The translations under genes and the position numbers were made by a program. The notes beneath the pieces were generated by a model. That model had not been told where the DNA came from, searched no databases, and saw only the letters and a list, made by a program, of their open reading frames with translations. Below, piece by piece: positions 7,396-15,011 of a stretch of 15,412 bases of DNA (its first letter is position 1; each line of letters begins with the position of its first letter). The stretch lies in the NCBI GenBank assembly GCA_050954885.1, contig JBPBPI010000201.1, positions 1 through 15,412 of the forward strand. The letters are read 5' to 3'. This DNA comes from JBPBPI01 sp050954885 (GTDB taxonomy: Bacteria > Pseudomonadota > Alphaproteobacteria > Caedimonadales > Caedimonadaceae).

Positions 7396-8241
7396 ATGAT
7401 CGATTTTTTTATCACGCCTTTTGAATCTTACGCTTTTTTAAGACGCGCCTTGATCGCTTGTTTTGCCTTGTCTTTGGGATGCGCACCCGTGGGGGTGTTT
7501 TTAGTATTGCGGCGCATGAGCCTTATGGGCGACGCGCTGTCCCATTCTGTCTTGCCGGGTGTGGCGATTGGCTATCTTTTTGCAGGTCTTAGCCTGCCTT
7601 TAATGGGCATAGGGGGATTTTTGTCAGGGCTGCTGGTAGCACTGCTTGCTGGATTTGTCTCGCGCAAAACCTTGCTGCGTGAAGATGCAAGCTTTGTCGG
7701 TTTTTATCTGATCGCCTTGGCCGCAGGGGCTGTGTTAATTTCGATTAAAGGCAACAATGTTGATTTGATTCACATTTTATTTGGATCGATTTTGGCGGTT
7801 AATTCATCCTCTTTAATATTGGTCGCCCTGATTTCAACCATCAGTCTTATCATTTTGGCCATTATTTACCGCCCGCTCATTCTTGAATGCTTTGATCCGC
7901 ATTTTATGCGCTCGATTGGATCTTCGGGTCATTATTATCATATGGCTTTTATGGCACTAGTTGTCTTAAATATGGTGGCTGCCTTTCAAGCCCTCGGCAC
8001 GCTGATGGCCCTTGGTATGATGATGATGCCGGCAATTGCCGCGCGATTTTGGTCCCGACAAGTGGCCGGGCTTTGCGCCATTGCTGCACTTTTTGCCTTT
8101 GTCGCCGGTTATATCGGCCTCATTCTCTCTTATCACTATACATGGCCTTCAGGACCTTCTATTATCTTGGTGGGCGGAACCTTTTATATTATATCGTTTA
8201 TCTTTGGTCGCTATGGCAGTTTAGTACATCCGAAATTATGA
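7396..8241 (+). CDS. znuB: Zn/Mn ABC importer, membrane permease
   Basis: This is the inner-membrane channel subunit of the ABC-3 (ZnuB/MntC/TroC) family. The 281 residues are mostly hydrophobic, with about eight membrane segments, the normal design. Recognisable stretches are LRRALIACFALSLGCAPVG near the N-terminus, the very conserved RRMSLMGDALSHSVLPGVAIGY (~36-57), and ALGTLMALGMMMMPAIAARFW (~200-220). The latter lies near the coupling region that contacts the ATPase. It starts 7 bases after the ATPase stop with AGG just upstream. Its TGA overlaps the ATG of the binding-protein gene (ATGA), so the three importer genes form a tight operon. Confidence 0.94.
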   Translation: MIDFFITPFESYAFLRRALIACFALSLGCAPVGVFLVLRRMSLMGDALSHSVLPGVAIGYLFAGLSLPLMGIGGFLSGLLVALLAGFVSRKTLLREDASFVGFYLIALAAGAVLISIKGNNVDLIHILFGSILAVNSSSLILVALISTISLIILAIIYRPLILECFDPHFMRSIGSSGHYYHMAFMALVVLNMVAAFQALGTLMALGMMMMPAIAARFWSRQVAGLCAIAALFAFVAGYIGLILSYHYTWPSGPSIILVGGTFYIISFIFGRYGSLVHPKL

Positions 8242-9131
8242 AAAAATTTTTAATTCTTTGCTTTATGTTTTTATCGACGTCTTTAATAGCGCAAGAGACA
8301 AAAAAGTTGAAAGTGGTGGTCAGCTTTAGTATTTTGGCCGATTTTGCCAAGATCATTGGCGGCGATGAGATCGACTTGGCGTCTATTGTGCCTTTAAACA
8401 GTGATCCCCATGTCTATCAACCCAGCCCCGATATTGCGGCACTCATCACTCAAGCAGATCTTATTATCATCAATGGCTTGGAATTTGAAGGATGGATGAC
8501 ACGGCTGCTCGAGGCCACAAAATTCCAAGGCAAAGTTGTGATCGTCAGCAACGGCGTCATCCCGCGCGTTTTGTATAATCCCACCCTACCCTCGGCTTTA
8601 CCAGTATCAGATCCTCACGCCTGGCACGATGTTCATCAAGCTATGATTTACGTTAAAAATATTTCCATGGCACTTGCTCAGGGTGATCCTGCCCATGCCG
8701 CACTGTATCATCAGCGAACGCAGGATTATCTCAAAAAACTTGAACATTTAGATTTTTGGATCATCAATACCTTTCGTGAAATCCCAGGTGAGCAACAAAA
8801 AATTATTTCAGCCCATGACGCCTTTGGCTATTTTGCCGCACGTTATGGCTTGAAAATGTACGCCTTACAGGGCATCAGTACCGAATCAGAACCCTCGGCC
8901 AAACAAGTCGCTGATCTGATTAATTTGATCAAACAGGAACAAATTAAAGCCTTATTTGTGGAAAATATGACAAGCCACCGTTTGTTGCAACAAGTGGCTG
9001 ATGAAACCCACATTGATATCGGTGGTACCCTTTACACAGATTCTTTATCGGATGATAAAGGACCGGCCAAAACATATTTTGACATGATGACACACAATGT
9101 CTCAACCATTGTAAAAGCAATTCAAAATTAA
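8238..9131 (+). CDS. znuA: Zn/Mn ABC importer, periplasmic binding protein
   Basis: This is the periplasmic metal receptor of cluster A-I that hands Zn or Mn to the permease. The 297-residue protein has a signal peptide of ~18 residues (MKKFLILCFMFLSTSLIAQ). The expected ligands are H58 (SDPHVYQ), H127 (DPHAWHD), H193 (SAHDAFGYFAARYG) and D268 (YTDSLS), giving a His3-Asp site. The text AHDAFGYF with LQGISTESEPSA is close to TroA/AztC-type proteins. The long His/Asp-rich loop typical of E. coli ZnuA is missing, so Zn versus Mn is open. The start is ATG 8238, overlapping the permease stop by four bases. Longer in-frame starts lie wholly inside the permease gene and would remove the signal peptide. 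Its stop overlaps the stop of the kinase gene on the other strand. Confidence 0.93.
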   Translation: MKKFLILCFMFLSTSLIAQETKKLKVVVSFSILADFAKIIGGDEIDLASIVPLNSDPHVYQPSPDIAALITQADLIIINGLEFEGWMTRLLEATKFQGKVVIVSNGVIPRVLYNPTLPSALPVSDPHAWHDVHQAMIYVKNISMALAQGDPAHAALYHQRTQDYLKKLEHLDFWIINTFREIPGEQQKIISAHDAFGYFAARYGLKMYALQGISTESEPSAKQVADLINLIKQEQIKALFVENMTSHRLLQQVADETHIDIGGTLYTDSLSDDKGPAKTYFDMMTHNVSTIVKAIQN

Positions 9132-10729
9132 TCAGAAGCTTCAACAATTTTTGGAAATTTGAGGGTGAATTCGATGAAATCACCTTCTAATGAGTTGCAG
9201 GTGATATCGCCGCCAAAGCTTTCTATGGTTATTTTACAAAACGCGAGGCCTATACCGGTGCCGGTTTCCTTCGTTGTTTTATAACCGTCAAAAATGTGAT
9301 TGACAACGTTAGGAGACGCTCCACCTCCGGTGTCTTTAAATCGGATGATATTGAACGCGTCCCCGTCTTCAGAAGAGATAAAGATTTTACCCTTGCTGTT
9401 TTTGTGAATTTGATACAACGCATTGCTGAGCAAATTAAATATAATTCTGGAGAAAAAAATGGGATTACCGAGGAAATTAAAATAATAAGAATTGTCAACC
9501 TGTACCAGATCGCGTTCATTTCCTTCAAAAGGATAACTCTCCAAAGCATCTTTAATACCATTATAACTTTTACATTCAACCAAAGACTCTTTCTCCAAAG
9601 ACGTTGAGGTGCTGTGTTTCAATGCCTTTAAATTATGATTGATGAATTGATGCATTCGTTTGATGGTGTCATCAATTTTTTGGTTTAATTCAGGAATTTT
9701 AAGACAAATTTCTTGTTTTTCTTGTTCGGACAATGTCGTGTGGCATAAATCAGAAAAGTTTTTTTTCAATTGATGATTGATTAAATTTAAACTGAACAAG
9801 GGCGTGCGCAAATCATGGGCCATACTGCCGGCCAACACCATGGTGGCGCGTTTAATCTCTTCCTCTGCCTTTCTCTGAGCCTCAGCCATAGCCACATTGA
9901 TTAAGGCTTGCTTCTCCCGTTCTTCAGCCTCAACACGTGATGTGATATCAAGGGATGTACCAATGATACCAATCACTTTTCCTTCTGAATCATAAAGGGG
10001 TGCTTTGTTTGTAAGCATAGTCAATGCAGTACCATTCGCTAATCTTGGGGTCTCTATTAACTCTTCTGATTTTTCAGTTTTTATTGTATTTCTATCTGTA
10101 TTTTTTAATTCGTCTGCTAGATCTCTCCATGACATGTCATAATCAGTTTTACCAATCATTTCTTCAGGCGAATTAAGACCTGCCATCTCAGCTTGCATTT
10201 GATTACAACCCAAATATTTGCCTTCTTTGTCTTTCCAATAAATGCTTCCAGGTATATTATTTAATATATTATTTAATATATTATTTAAATAAATTTCATG
10301 CGTTTTTATAGCCCGAAAAAGTGATTCTTTTTCTCTTTCTTCTGTTTCAAGACGATCTGTGATGTCTATGGATATTCCAATAATACCAACAATTAAACTT
10401 TCTTCATTATAAAGAGGGGCTTTATTGGTAAGTACAGATAGCTTTTTACCATTTTTCAAGATTGCCGTTTCAATTAATTCTTCGGGTACACCTGTTTCGA
10501 TAATTCTTTTATCGGTAGCTCTTAAAATATCTGCAATATTTTTCCATGACATATCATGGTCTGTTTTACTAATCATTTCTTGCGGCGAGGTAAAACCAGC
10601 CATCTCGGCTTGCATTTGATTGCAGCCTAAATAAATACCTTTTAAATCCTTCCAGTAAATACTTCCAGGAACGTACTGTAAAATATTTTTTAAATAGATA
10701 TAAGCATTTTCAGATTCTATTTTTTTCAT
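9128..10729 (-). CDS. Soluble sensor histidine kinase with two near-duplicate PAS domains
   Basis: This 533-residue kinase has no membrane segment, so it should act in the cytoplasm. PAS1 (~21-125) and PAS2 (~160-265) are clearly an internal duplication. Both contain SIYWKD, YLGCNQMQAEMAG, DMSW, TNKAPLY and GIIG, with Cys at 36 and 175. A coiled stretch (~265-300) leads to the dimerisation domain with the phospho-acceptor H305 (SMAHDLRTPL). The ATPase domain follows with the N box (LLSNAL, N436), G1 (DTGGG, D466) and G2 (GTGIGLA, ~490-496). There is no receiver domain and no response regulator in the window, so it is an orphan. ATG 10729 has an AGAG ribosome site. It lies 48 bases downstream of the cyclodipeptide synthase gene on the same strand, probably on the same transcript. 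Its stop overlaps the convergent metal-binding-protein gene by four bases. The ligand is unknown. Confidence 0.93.
   Translation of the reverse strand: MKKIESENAYIYLKNILQYVPGSIYWKDLKGIYLGCNQMQAEMAGFTSPQEMISKTDHDMSWKNIADILRATDKRIIETGVPEELIETAILKNGKKLSVLTNKAPLYNEESLIVGIIGISIDITDRLETEEREKESLFRAIKTHEIYLNNILNNILNNIPGSIYWKDKEGKYLGCNQMQAEMAGLNSPEEMIGKTDYDMSWRDLADELKNTDRNTIKTEKSEELIETPRLANGTALTMLTNKAPLYDSEGKVIGIIGTSLDITSRVEAEEREKQALINVAMAEAQRKAEEEIKRATMVLAGSMAHDLRTPLFSLNLINHQLKKNFSDLCHTTLSEQEKQEICLKIPELNQKIDDTIKRMHQFINHNLKALKHSTSTSLEKESLVECKSYNGIKDALESYPFEGNERDLVQVDNSYYFNFLGNPIFFSRIIFNLLSNALYQIHKNSKGKIFISSEDGDAFNIIRFKDTGGGASPNVVNHIFDGYKTTKETGTGIGLAFCKITIESFGGDITCNSLEGDFIEFTLKFPKIVEASD
10254..10289. 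repeat. Three 12-bp tandem repeats inside the kinase gene
   Basis: Two exact copies of ATATTATTTAAT (10254-10265 and 10266-10277) are followed by a third with one change (10278-10289). They encode the ILNN-type linker (LNNILNNILNNI, ~148-159) just before PAS2. The unit is in frame, so gain or loss of a copy changes the linker by four residues. Confidence 0.9.
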
Positions 10730-10777
10730 AATTCTCTATAAATTTTGGTCGTGTATCGAACGTATATAACATGAAAA

Positions 10778-11461
10778 TCAACAATTAAGCATCATTTTTA
10801 GAAAACCTTGTTTTGGTGAAATAAAAATTTTTTGTTCATAAATGTTTTTTAAGAATTCTGGTATATTATTATACATAAAAATTGACGAGGATATTTTTAA
10901 AATCTTAGGCGTATTTAGAAATAATGGTAATTCTGCCAAAAAATATTTAACTGCGATATCTACTATTTCTTCATTCAAAGAAAGATTTGAAATACCTTTG
11001 CCATTAAGAATCCATGTTGAAGCAGAAAGACATCCCTCTCTAAAAAATTTATTATTTTCAAACAAGTTTAAACAAATATTATACATTTCTAAATAATCTT
11101 TATTTAAGTTCAATTCACTCAGTAAAATTATCTTTTTATCAATGTCAGATTCAACGATACCATTATTTATCAAAGCTTTCGTTACTTTATTTTTTAAATA
11201 ACAATCTTGCCTTCTCGTTTTTTTTTTGGCTCTTTCAATTGAATATCCAAGTGCTAAAAAAGTGTAAGTATAAATTTCATCAGGAAGAAAAATATGTATG
11301 TTTTTAAAGTTATTCAGTCCCCACAATATAATTTTTTCCAAATTTTCTTGAGAAAAATAGCTGTTGAATGGACTTACCCCAATTAACACATGATCACCCA
11401 AAAATACACGTTGGTCAGAAATCGTATCATGAGACATGCATTGATTTGATTGAGGCATCAT
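10778..11461 (-). CDS. tRNA-dependent cyclodipeptide synthase
   Basis: Cyclodipeptide synthases take two aminoacyl-tRNAs and join the amino acids into a diketopiperazine, without NRPS machinery. The 227-residue size and motifs fit the AlbC family. The nucleophile region is LIGVSPFNSYFS, with S30 matching AlbC S37 and N33 matching N40. A basic helix for tRNA (ERAKKKTRRQ, 76-85) follows ALGY. Y173 and E177 (KYFLAELPLFLNTP) match Y178 and E182, and Y197 (SSIFMYNN) matches Y202. N198 stands where NYH-type enzymes have His 203, so this is an NYN variant. ATG 11461 (or 11458) follows an AGGA at ~12 bases. A good promoter lies upstream. The histidine kinase is 48 bases downstream and an MFS carrier is divergent. 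No tailoring oxidase, P450 or methyltransferase is present. The gene is very A/T-rich, suggesting acquisition. The product cannot be predicted. Confidence 0.9.
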   Translation of the reverse strand: MMPQSNQCMSHDTISDQRVFLGDHVLIGVSPFNSYFSQENLEKIILWGLNNFKNIHIFLPDEIYTYTFLALGYSIERAKKKTRRQDCYLKNKVTKALINNGIVESDIDKKIILLSELNLNKDYLEMYNICLNLFENNKFFREGCLSASTWILNGKGISNLSLNEEIVDIAVKYFLAELPLFLNTPKILKISSSIFMYNNIPEFLKNIYEQKIFISPKQGFLKMMLNC

Positions 11462-11500
11462 GACTGTTTTATCCTAATAAAATAATAATTTTTGACAATA

Positions 11501-11528
11501 AGTATAAATAAATGGCTTGTTGTATCAA
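11501..11528 (-). promoter_or_regulatory. Promoter of the cyclodipeptide synthase-kinase unit
   Basis: On the minus strand, TTGATA (11528-11523) is followed after 16 bases by TATACT (11506-11501). Both are one change from the sigma-70 consensus. Transcription would begin near 11494, giving a leader of about 33 bases before ATG 11461. It is the best promoter candidate in this intergenic region. Confidence 0.6.
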
Positions 11529-11659
11529 ATGACGTGTAAAACATACCATTATACAAATTTTTTCATATTTCTTTTAAATTTTTGTCATAAAAATCAAAAT
11601 ATTTTTATATTTGACTGTCATTCTTCAAGTAACTTAAAAATATATCATTATAGATAAAA

Positions 11660-11689
11660 TTTAATTAAAAAGTAAATCTTTTAATTAAA
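11660..11689. repeat. Perfect A/T-only inverted repeat
   Basis: The arms TTTAATTAAAA (11660-11670) and TTTTAATTAAA (11679-11689) pair over 11 bp around an 8-base loop, followed by A then TTTTT. It could be a weak terminator-like hairpin or a regulator site between the divergent genes. Low-complexity A/T sequence makes chance likely. Confidence 0.4.
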
Positions 11690-11842
11690 ATTTTTACTAA
11701 ATTAATGGTTTTGGCCGAAATATCGTTCTTGCCAACCCCCTGAAATAATAAAATATCTAGAGTATCTGTCATTCTTTTCAATTAATGGTTTAAAATAATA
11801 TTTTTATCAGATAGGTTATATCTTTTTTTCCATAAGGAATTC

Positions 11843-13054
11843 ATGATGTCAACGCGACGGTCGATTGCTTGGTTTGTTTGGGGTATTGCCTCGATATTTT
11901 ATGCCTATCAATACATCTTGCGTGTCATGCCCAATATCATGTTGCATGATATTATGACACAATTTCATATCGACACCGCTTTGTTTGGTCAATTTTCCGG
12001 CGTTTATTATATTGGCTATTCGCTGATGCACCTGCCCATCGGTATTATGTTAGACCGCTATGGCCCCCGTTATGTGATGACCGGCTGTATCTTACTGACG
12101 GTGATGGGCATGTTGCCGCTTTTGTATGCGGAAGATTGGCTGTATCCGCTCGCGGGCCGTATGTTGATTGGGGTTGGCTCATCAGCGGCTATTTTAGGGA
12201 CCTTCAAAATCATACGCATGATGTTTCGGGAACAGCTTTTCACCAGAATGCTGAGTCTTTCGGTCACAATCGGTGTCATAGGTGCGATTTATGGCGGTGG
12301 ACCTTTAGGATATATGTGCGAGGTTTGGGGATATAAAACAGTCATATATATTTTTGCTTTGATCGGCCTAATATTGGCTTTGATCACTTATATGTTGGTG
12401 CCAAATATCCCGGCTGCCTCGCAACAACCGGTGATGTCCGATATTAAAACAGTCTTCAGAAATAAAAAGGTTATCATGCTTTGTTTGCTGGCCGGTATGA
12501 TGGTGGGTCCTTTGGAAGGCTTTGCCGATGTATGGGGGTCCGAATTTTTAAAACAATTTTACCGATTTGATATCACCACCGCCAATTACTTGCCGTCGAT
12601 CATTTTCATGGGCATGTGTTTTGGTGGCCCTGCTCTCAGCTTTATCGCCGAGAAAACAAACCAGTATTGGGGCGCCATCATCGGGGCTGGTACCATCATG
12701 TTTTTAAGCTTCACAGCGCTTGTTAGTGGTCTTTTAACCATCAGCACCATGACCCTCAGTTTTATCTTGGTGGGCATCTGTTGTGCCTATCAAATCTTGG
12801 CAATTTACAAGGCGTCTACCTTTGTACCAGATCATGTGGTAGGTTTGACAACCGCGGTTGCCAATATGATCATTATGATTTTTGGCTATGGCTTTCACAC
12901 CGCCATCGGGTTGGTCATCAACGCCTATGGCAATACCAACATCGCCTATGCTTATGGCATCGCGGTTATTCCTGTGACCTTATTTTTGGCAATCACAGGA
13001 TTAATCATCATGGCGTATCATGAAAAAAAACAAATAATTTACGACAATAAATAA
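11843..13054 (+). CDS. MFS transporter
   Basis: This is an inner-membrane secondary transporter of the major facilitator superfamily. It has 403 residues with about 12 hydrophobic segments in two halves and a charged tail (YHEKKQIIYDNK). The motif A loop is visible as GIMLDRYGPR (~67-76), followed by GRMLIGVGSSA in segment 4 (~106-116). The N-terminal text (AWFVWGIASIFYAYQYILRVMPN) is of the type seen in carriers of intracellular gammaproteobacteria and alphaproteobacteria, whose substrates are mostly unknown. AAGGA lies 4 bases before ATG 11843 and 7 before the adjacent ATG 11846, so MSTRRS may be the true start. It is divergent from the cyclodipeptide synthase, which makes export or uptake of the cyclodipeptide one possibility. 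Its richer G+C content and different codon use argue that it may be an older, unrelated gene. Confidence 0.9.
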   Translation: MMSTRRSIAWFVWGIASIFYAYQYILRVMPNIMLHDIMTQFHIDTALFGQFSGVYYIGYSLMHLPIGIMLDRYGPRYVMTGCILLTVMGMLPLLYAEDWLYPLAGRMLIGVGSSAAILGTFKIIRMMFREQLFTRMLSLSVTIGVIGAIYGGGPLGYMCEVWGYKTVIYIFALIGLILALITYMLVPNIPAASQQPVMSDIKTVFRNKKVIMLCLLAGMMVGPLEGFADVWGSEFLKQFYRFDITTANYLPSIIFMGMCFGGPALSFIAEKTNQYWGAIIGAGTIMFLSFTALVSGLLTISTMTLSFILVGICCAYQILAIYKASTFVPDHVVGLTTAVANMIIMIFGYGFHTAIGLVINAYGNTNIAYAYGIAVIPVTLFLAITGLIIMAYHEKKQIIYDNK

Positions 13055-13138
13055 ATTATAAATTCATAAGACATTTTAAAATAGATATTTAATCAAAATA
13101 GGCTTATTTTCTTTAAAATGCGCCTCTTAATGTTTTAT

Positions 13139-13168
13139 TTGACTAAATGACATAAATAATCATATACA
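13139..13168 (+). promoter_or_regulatory. Candidate promoter of the 13206 gene
   Basis: TTGACT (13139-13144), 18 bases, then TATACA (13163-13168), about 37 bases before ATG 13206. Each box is one or two changes from consensus, so the gene is probably transcribed on its own and not from the MFS promoter. Confidence 0.5.
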
Positions 13169-13205
13169 TGTTTTCATAAATAAAATTTGTTAGAAAGAGT
13201 ATTTA

Positions 13206-14963
13206 ATGATCAGATTTGCATTAATATCAAAAATTTTACTCATAATACTTTTAAATTTGAACGTAAGTCATGGCTCTGATGATTTTTTAGATAGATTCGA
13301 CTTACATAAAAAAAATTCAAGAGATTATGGTTTACCAAAGAAAACGCGAAATCCTCAATATCAAATGCTTTCAAATGCGGCCCATGCTTGGCATGATTTT
13401 CATAAGGAAGAATATAAAAAATACTTAGCAAATTCTGATAATTGGGGAGAATCTTCTCATATTTATAAAAAAAATATTAAATCAAGCGCTTATATTAAAG
13501 ATGAAATTTTTAAAGTTGATCATAATTTATCAACCTCTGAGCAGCTATTAGAAACCTTACTTAAGGGCCGACTTGAGTATATTTATCATAAAAAAATGCT
13601 TTACCAAGATTGTCTAAAAGGCAATGAAGACCTTTATTGGATTGCCACCCATCCTAGCTCGATTTCAAAACGTATTCAAATCTTGCAAACAGATTATCCT
13701 AAAAAACCCGAATTGATTGAAACTTTTAAGAAAGATGTTCGTAGAGTTGTTGATAATTATCAATATCAAAATCTTATGATTTATTACGCTTATAAACTCC
13801 ATGATCCTGCAAAATTACCTTTAAAAATTAAAAGGTTGATTGCTTGCTCTCGCACTCTATGGCCTATTCTTCAAGATGAAACCACAGATCTTTCTCATCC
13901 TGATGCGGCTTATTTAGGTTTTAAAAATGATGAAATAAGAGAAAAAGATGGAGATTTTTATGAAGCAAATTATAAATCTATGGTCGAAAAAGAAATAACT
14001 TTGATGAATTGGGGGAAGCAAAAAACAATAATTATTGAATCTCCTTTACACAATCAAGATTTGTCTGTTCTCCCCCTCTTCAAGCCCTCCTGGCTTTATC
14101 CCAAAGAAAATTCAAAAGAAATTTTTGAGCCGAAAAAGGATCAAGTTTCTTTAGAAATACCACTGAAACAAAAAACTTTTGCTTCTTTTAAACCAAAAAA
14201 GCAACAGATGAATAAACGCCCACAAGTTATTTCTCATAAAACAAAACCTCAACAATTTAAAGAAGTTAAGAACACGTCAATTCAAGAATATATTCCAATT
14301 ATAGACGAGGTGATGGCACAAGATCTCGAGGACTCTCTTCTTGAAATCTCTCCTGAAGTATTGCCAATTAAAGAAGAACCTACCACGATCAAAATCGAAG
14401 AATTACCCGATATTTGCTCTGTAGATTTAGAAAAAGCAGTCAGCCCCTCATCTTTAAAATCAGAAATTTTTGAGTCTAAAAATAATATAGAAAACATCCC
14501 CACTCTAAAAAAACAAAAACAAGTTAAATTACAAAAAGTTTCTCAAGCTCAAGAAAATACAATTGCAAATTTAGATATTCAAACGACTTCCCGACAAGAG
14601 TTTACACGTCCAAAAGGAATGCGCTCATTTCATCCTAAATCAGCTTCTTCAAATTTTGGATCAGAATCTTGTTTAGCCCTGAATAACAAATCTTCCAAAC
14701 TTATAGATGTTATTTTTGATATCCGAAAAAAAGGACAAGGATTTACTTTTGGTCAATTTAAAAATCTTTGGGAAAAAATAAACGGCCATAATACCGTACG
14801 TTCTGATAGTGGAGGATCACATTATCGCTTGCTGAATACAGATGGCAAAGTTGTGGGCGGTACTTTTGCCCATGGAGAAGGTCAAACTTATTGCGCTAAA
14901 ACAGTTCGATATCTAAGAGATGCTTTGTATACAGTTGGCGTTGCCCCTGAAGATATATATTAA
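13206..14963 (+). CDS. Secreted protein with HicA-like C-terminal domain
   Basis: The 585-residue protein has a signal peptide (~23 residues: MIRFALISKILLIILLNLNVSHG), so it should leave the cytoplasm. Residues ~24-270 are a helical, Tyr/Lys-rich domain (NAAHAWHDFHKEEYKKYL...) that I do not recognise. Residues ~290-490 are a Lys/Glu/Ser/Pro-rich low-complexity linker. The last ~90 residues (496-585) look like the small HicA mRNA-interferase/dsRBD-like fold: helix LIDVIFDIRKKG, FGQFKNLWEKI, the GSH motif (G537-S538-H539) where HicA has its catalytic His, a beta hairpin with TFAHG (H556), and a last helix VRYLRDALYTVGV. No HicB antitoxin is encoded beside it. This might be a toxin or effector domain, or an RNA-binding relic. 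AGAAAGAG precedes the ATG. The gene ends at a strong hairpin. Confidence 0.75.
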   Translation: MIRFALISKILLIILLNLNVSHGSDDFLDRFDLHKKNSRDYGLPKKTRNPQYQMLSNAAHAWHDFHKEEYKKYLANSDNWGESSHIYKKNIKSSAYIKDEIFKVDHNLSTSEQLLETLLKGRLEYIYHKKMLYQDCLKGNEDLYWIATHPSSISKRIQILQTDYPKKPELIETFKKDVRRVVDNYQYQNLMIYYAYKLHDPAKLPLKIKRLIACSRTLWPILQDETTDLSHPDAAYLGFKNDEIREKDGDFYEANYKSMVEKEITLMNWGKQKTIIIESPLHNQDLSVLPLFKPSWLYPKENSKEIFEPKKDQVSLEIPLKQKTFASFKPKKQQMNKRPQVISHKTKPQQFKEVKNTSIQEYIPIIDEVMAQDLEDSLLEISPEVLPIKEEPTTIKIEELPDICSVDLEKAVSPSSLKSEIFESKNNIENIPTLKKQKQVKLQKVSQAQENTIANLDIQTTSRQEFTRPKGMRSFHPKSASSNFGSESCLALNNKSSKLIDVIFDIRKKGQGFTFGQFKNLWEKINGHNTVRSDSGGSHYRLLNTDGKVVGGTFAHGEGQTYCAKTVRYLRDALYTVGVAPEDIY

Positions 14964-14970
14964 AATAATC

Positions 14971-15011
14971 ATTTAAAGATATCCTGAATTTATCTTAGGA
15001 TATCTTTAAAT
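14971..15011. terminator. Strong bidirectional hairpin
   Basis: ATTTAAAGATATCCT (14971-14985) and its exact reverse complement (14997-15011) form a 15-bp perfect stem with an 11-base loop. It lies just after the stop of the secreted-protein gene, and the stop of the convergent MFS remnant falls in its loop and right arm. It should end transcription from both sides, although a long T-tract is lacking. Confidence 0.7.

Larger units (their letters stand above)
11462..11842. other. Divergent intergenic region between synthase and MFS genes
   Basis: This 381-base, strongly A/T-rich stretch has no reading frame. It contains the minus-strand synthase promoter (11501-11528) and an A/T-only hairpin (11660-11689). 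It also contains two pairs of direct repeats: CTGTCATTCTT at 11615 and 11766, and AATTAATGGTTT at 11700 and 11780. An AAGGA ribosome site for the MFS gene sits at 11834-11838. No clear plus-strand -35/-10 pair was found. Confidence 0.6.

Noticed and set aside
8049..8237. Longer 360-residue form of the metal-binding protein starting at 8049
   Set aside because: The extra 63 residues lie wholly inside the permease gene in another frame and would bury the signal peptide; ATG 8238 overlaps the permease stop in the usual ATGA manner.
9296..9607. Plus-strand 103-codon frame
   Set aside because: It lies antisense to conserved kinase-domain motifs (N box, G1) of a clear histidine kinase and has no ribosome site or recognisable content.
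10254..10289. CRISPR-like or intergenic repeat array
   Set aside because: Units are 12 bp, directly adjacent without spacers, and inside a coding frame.
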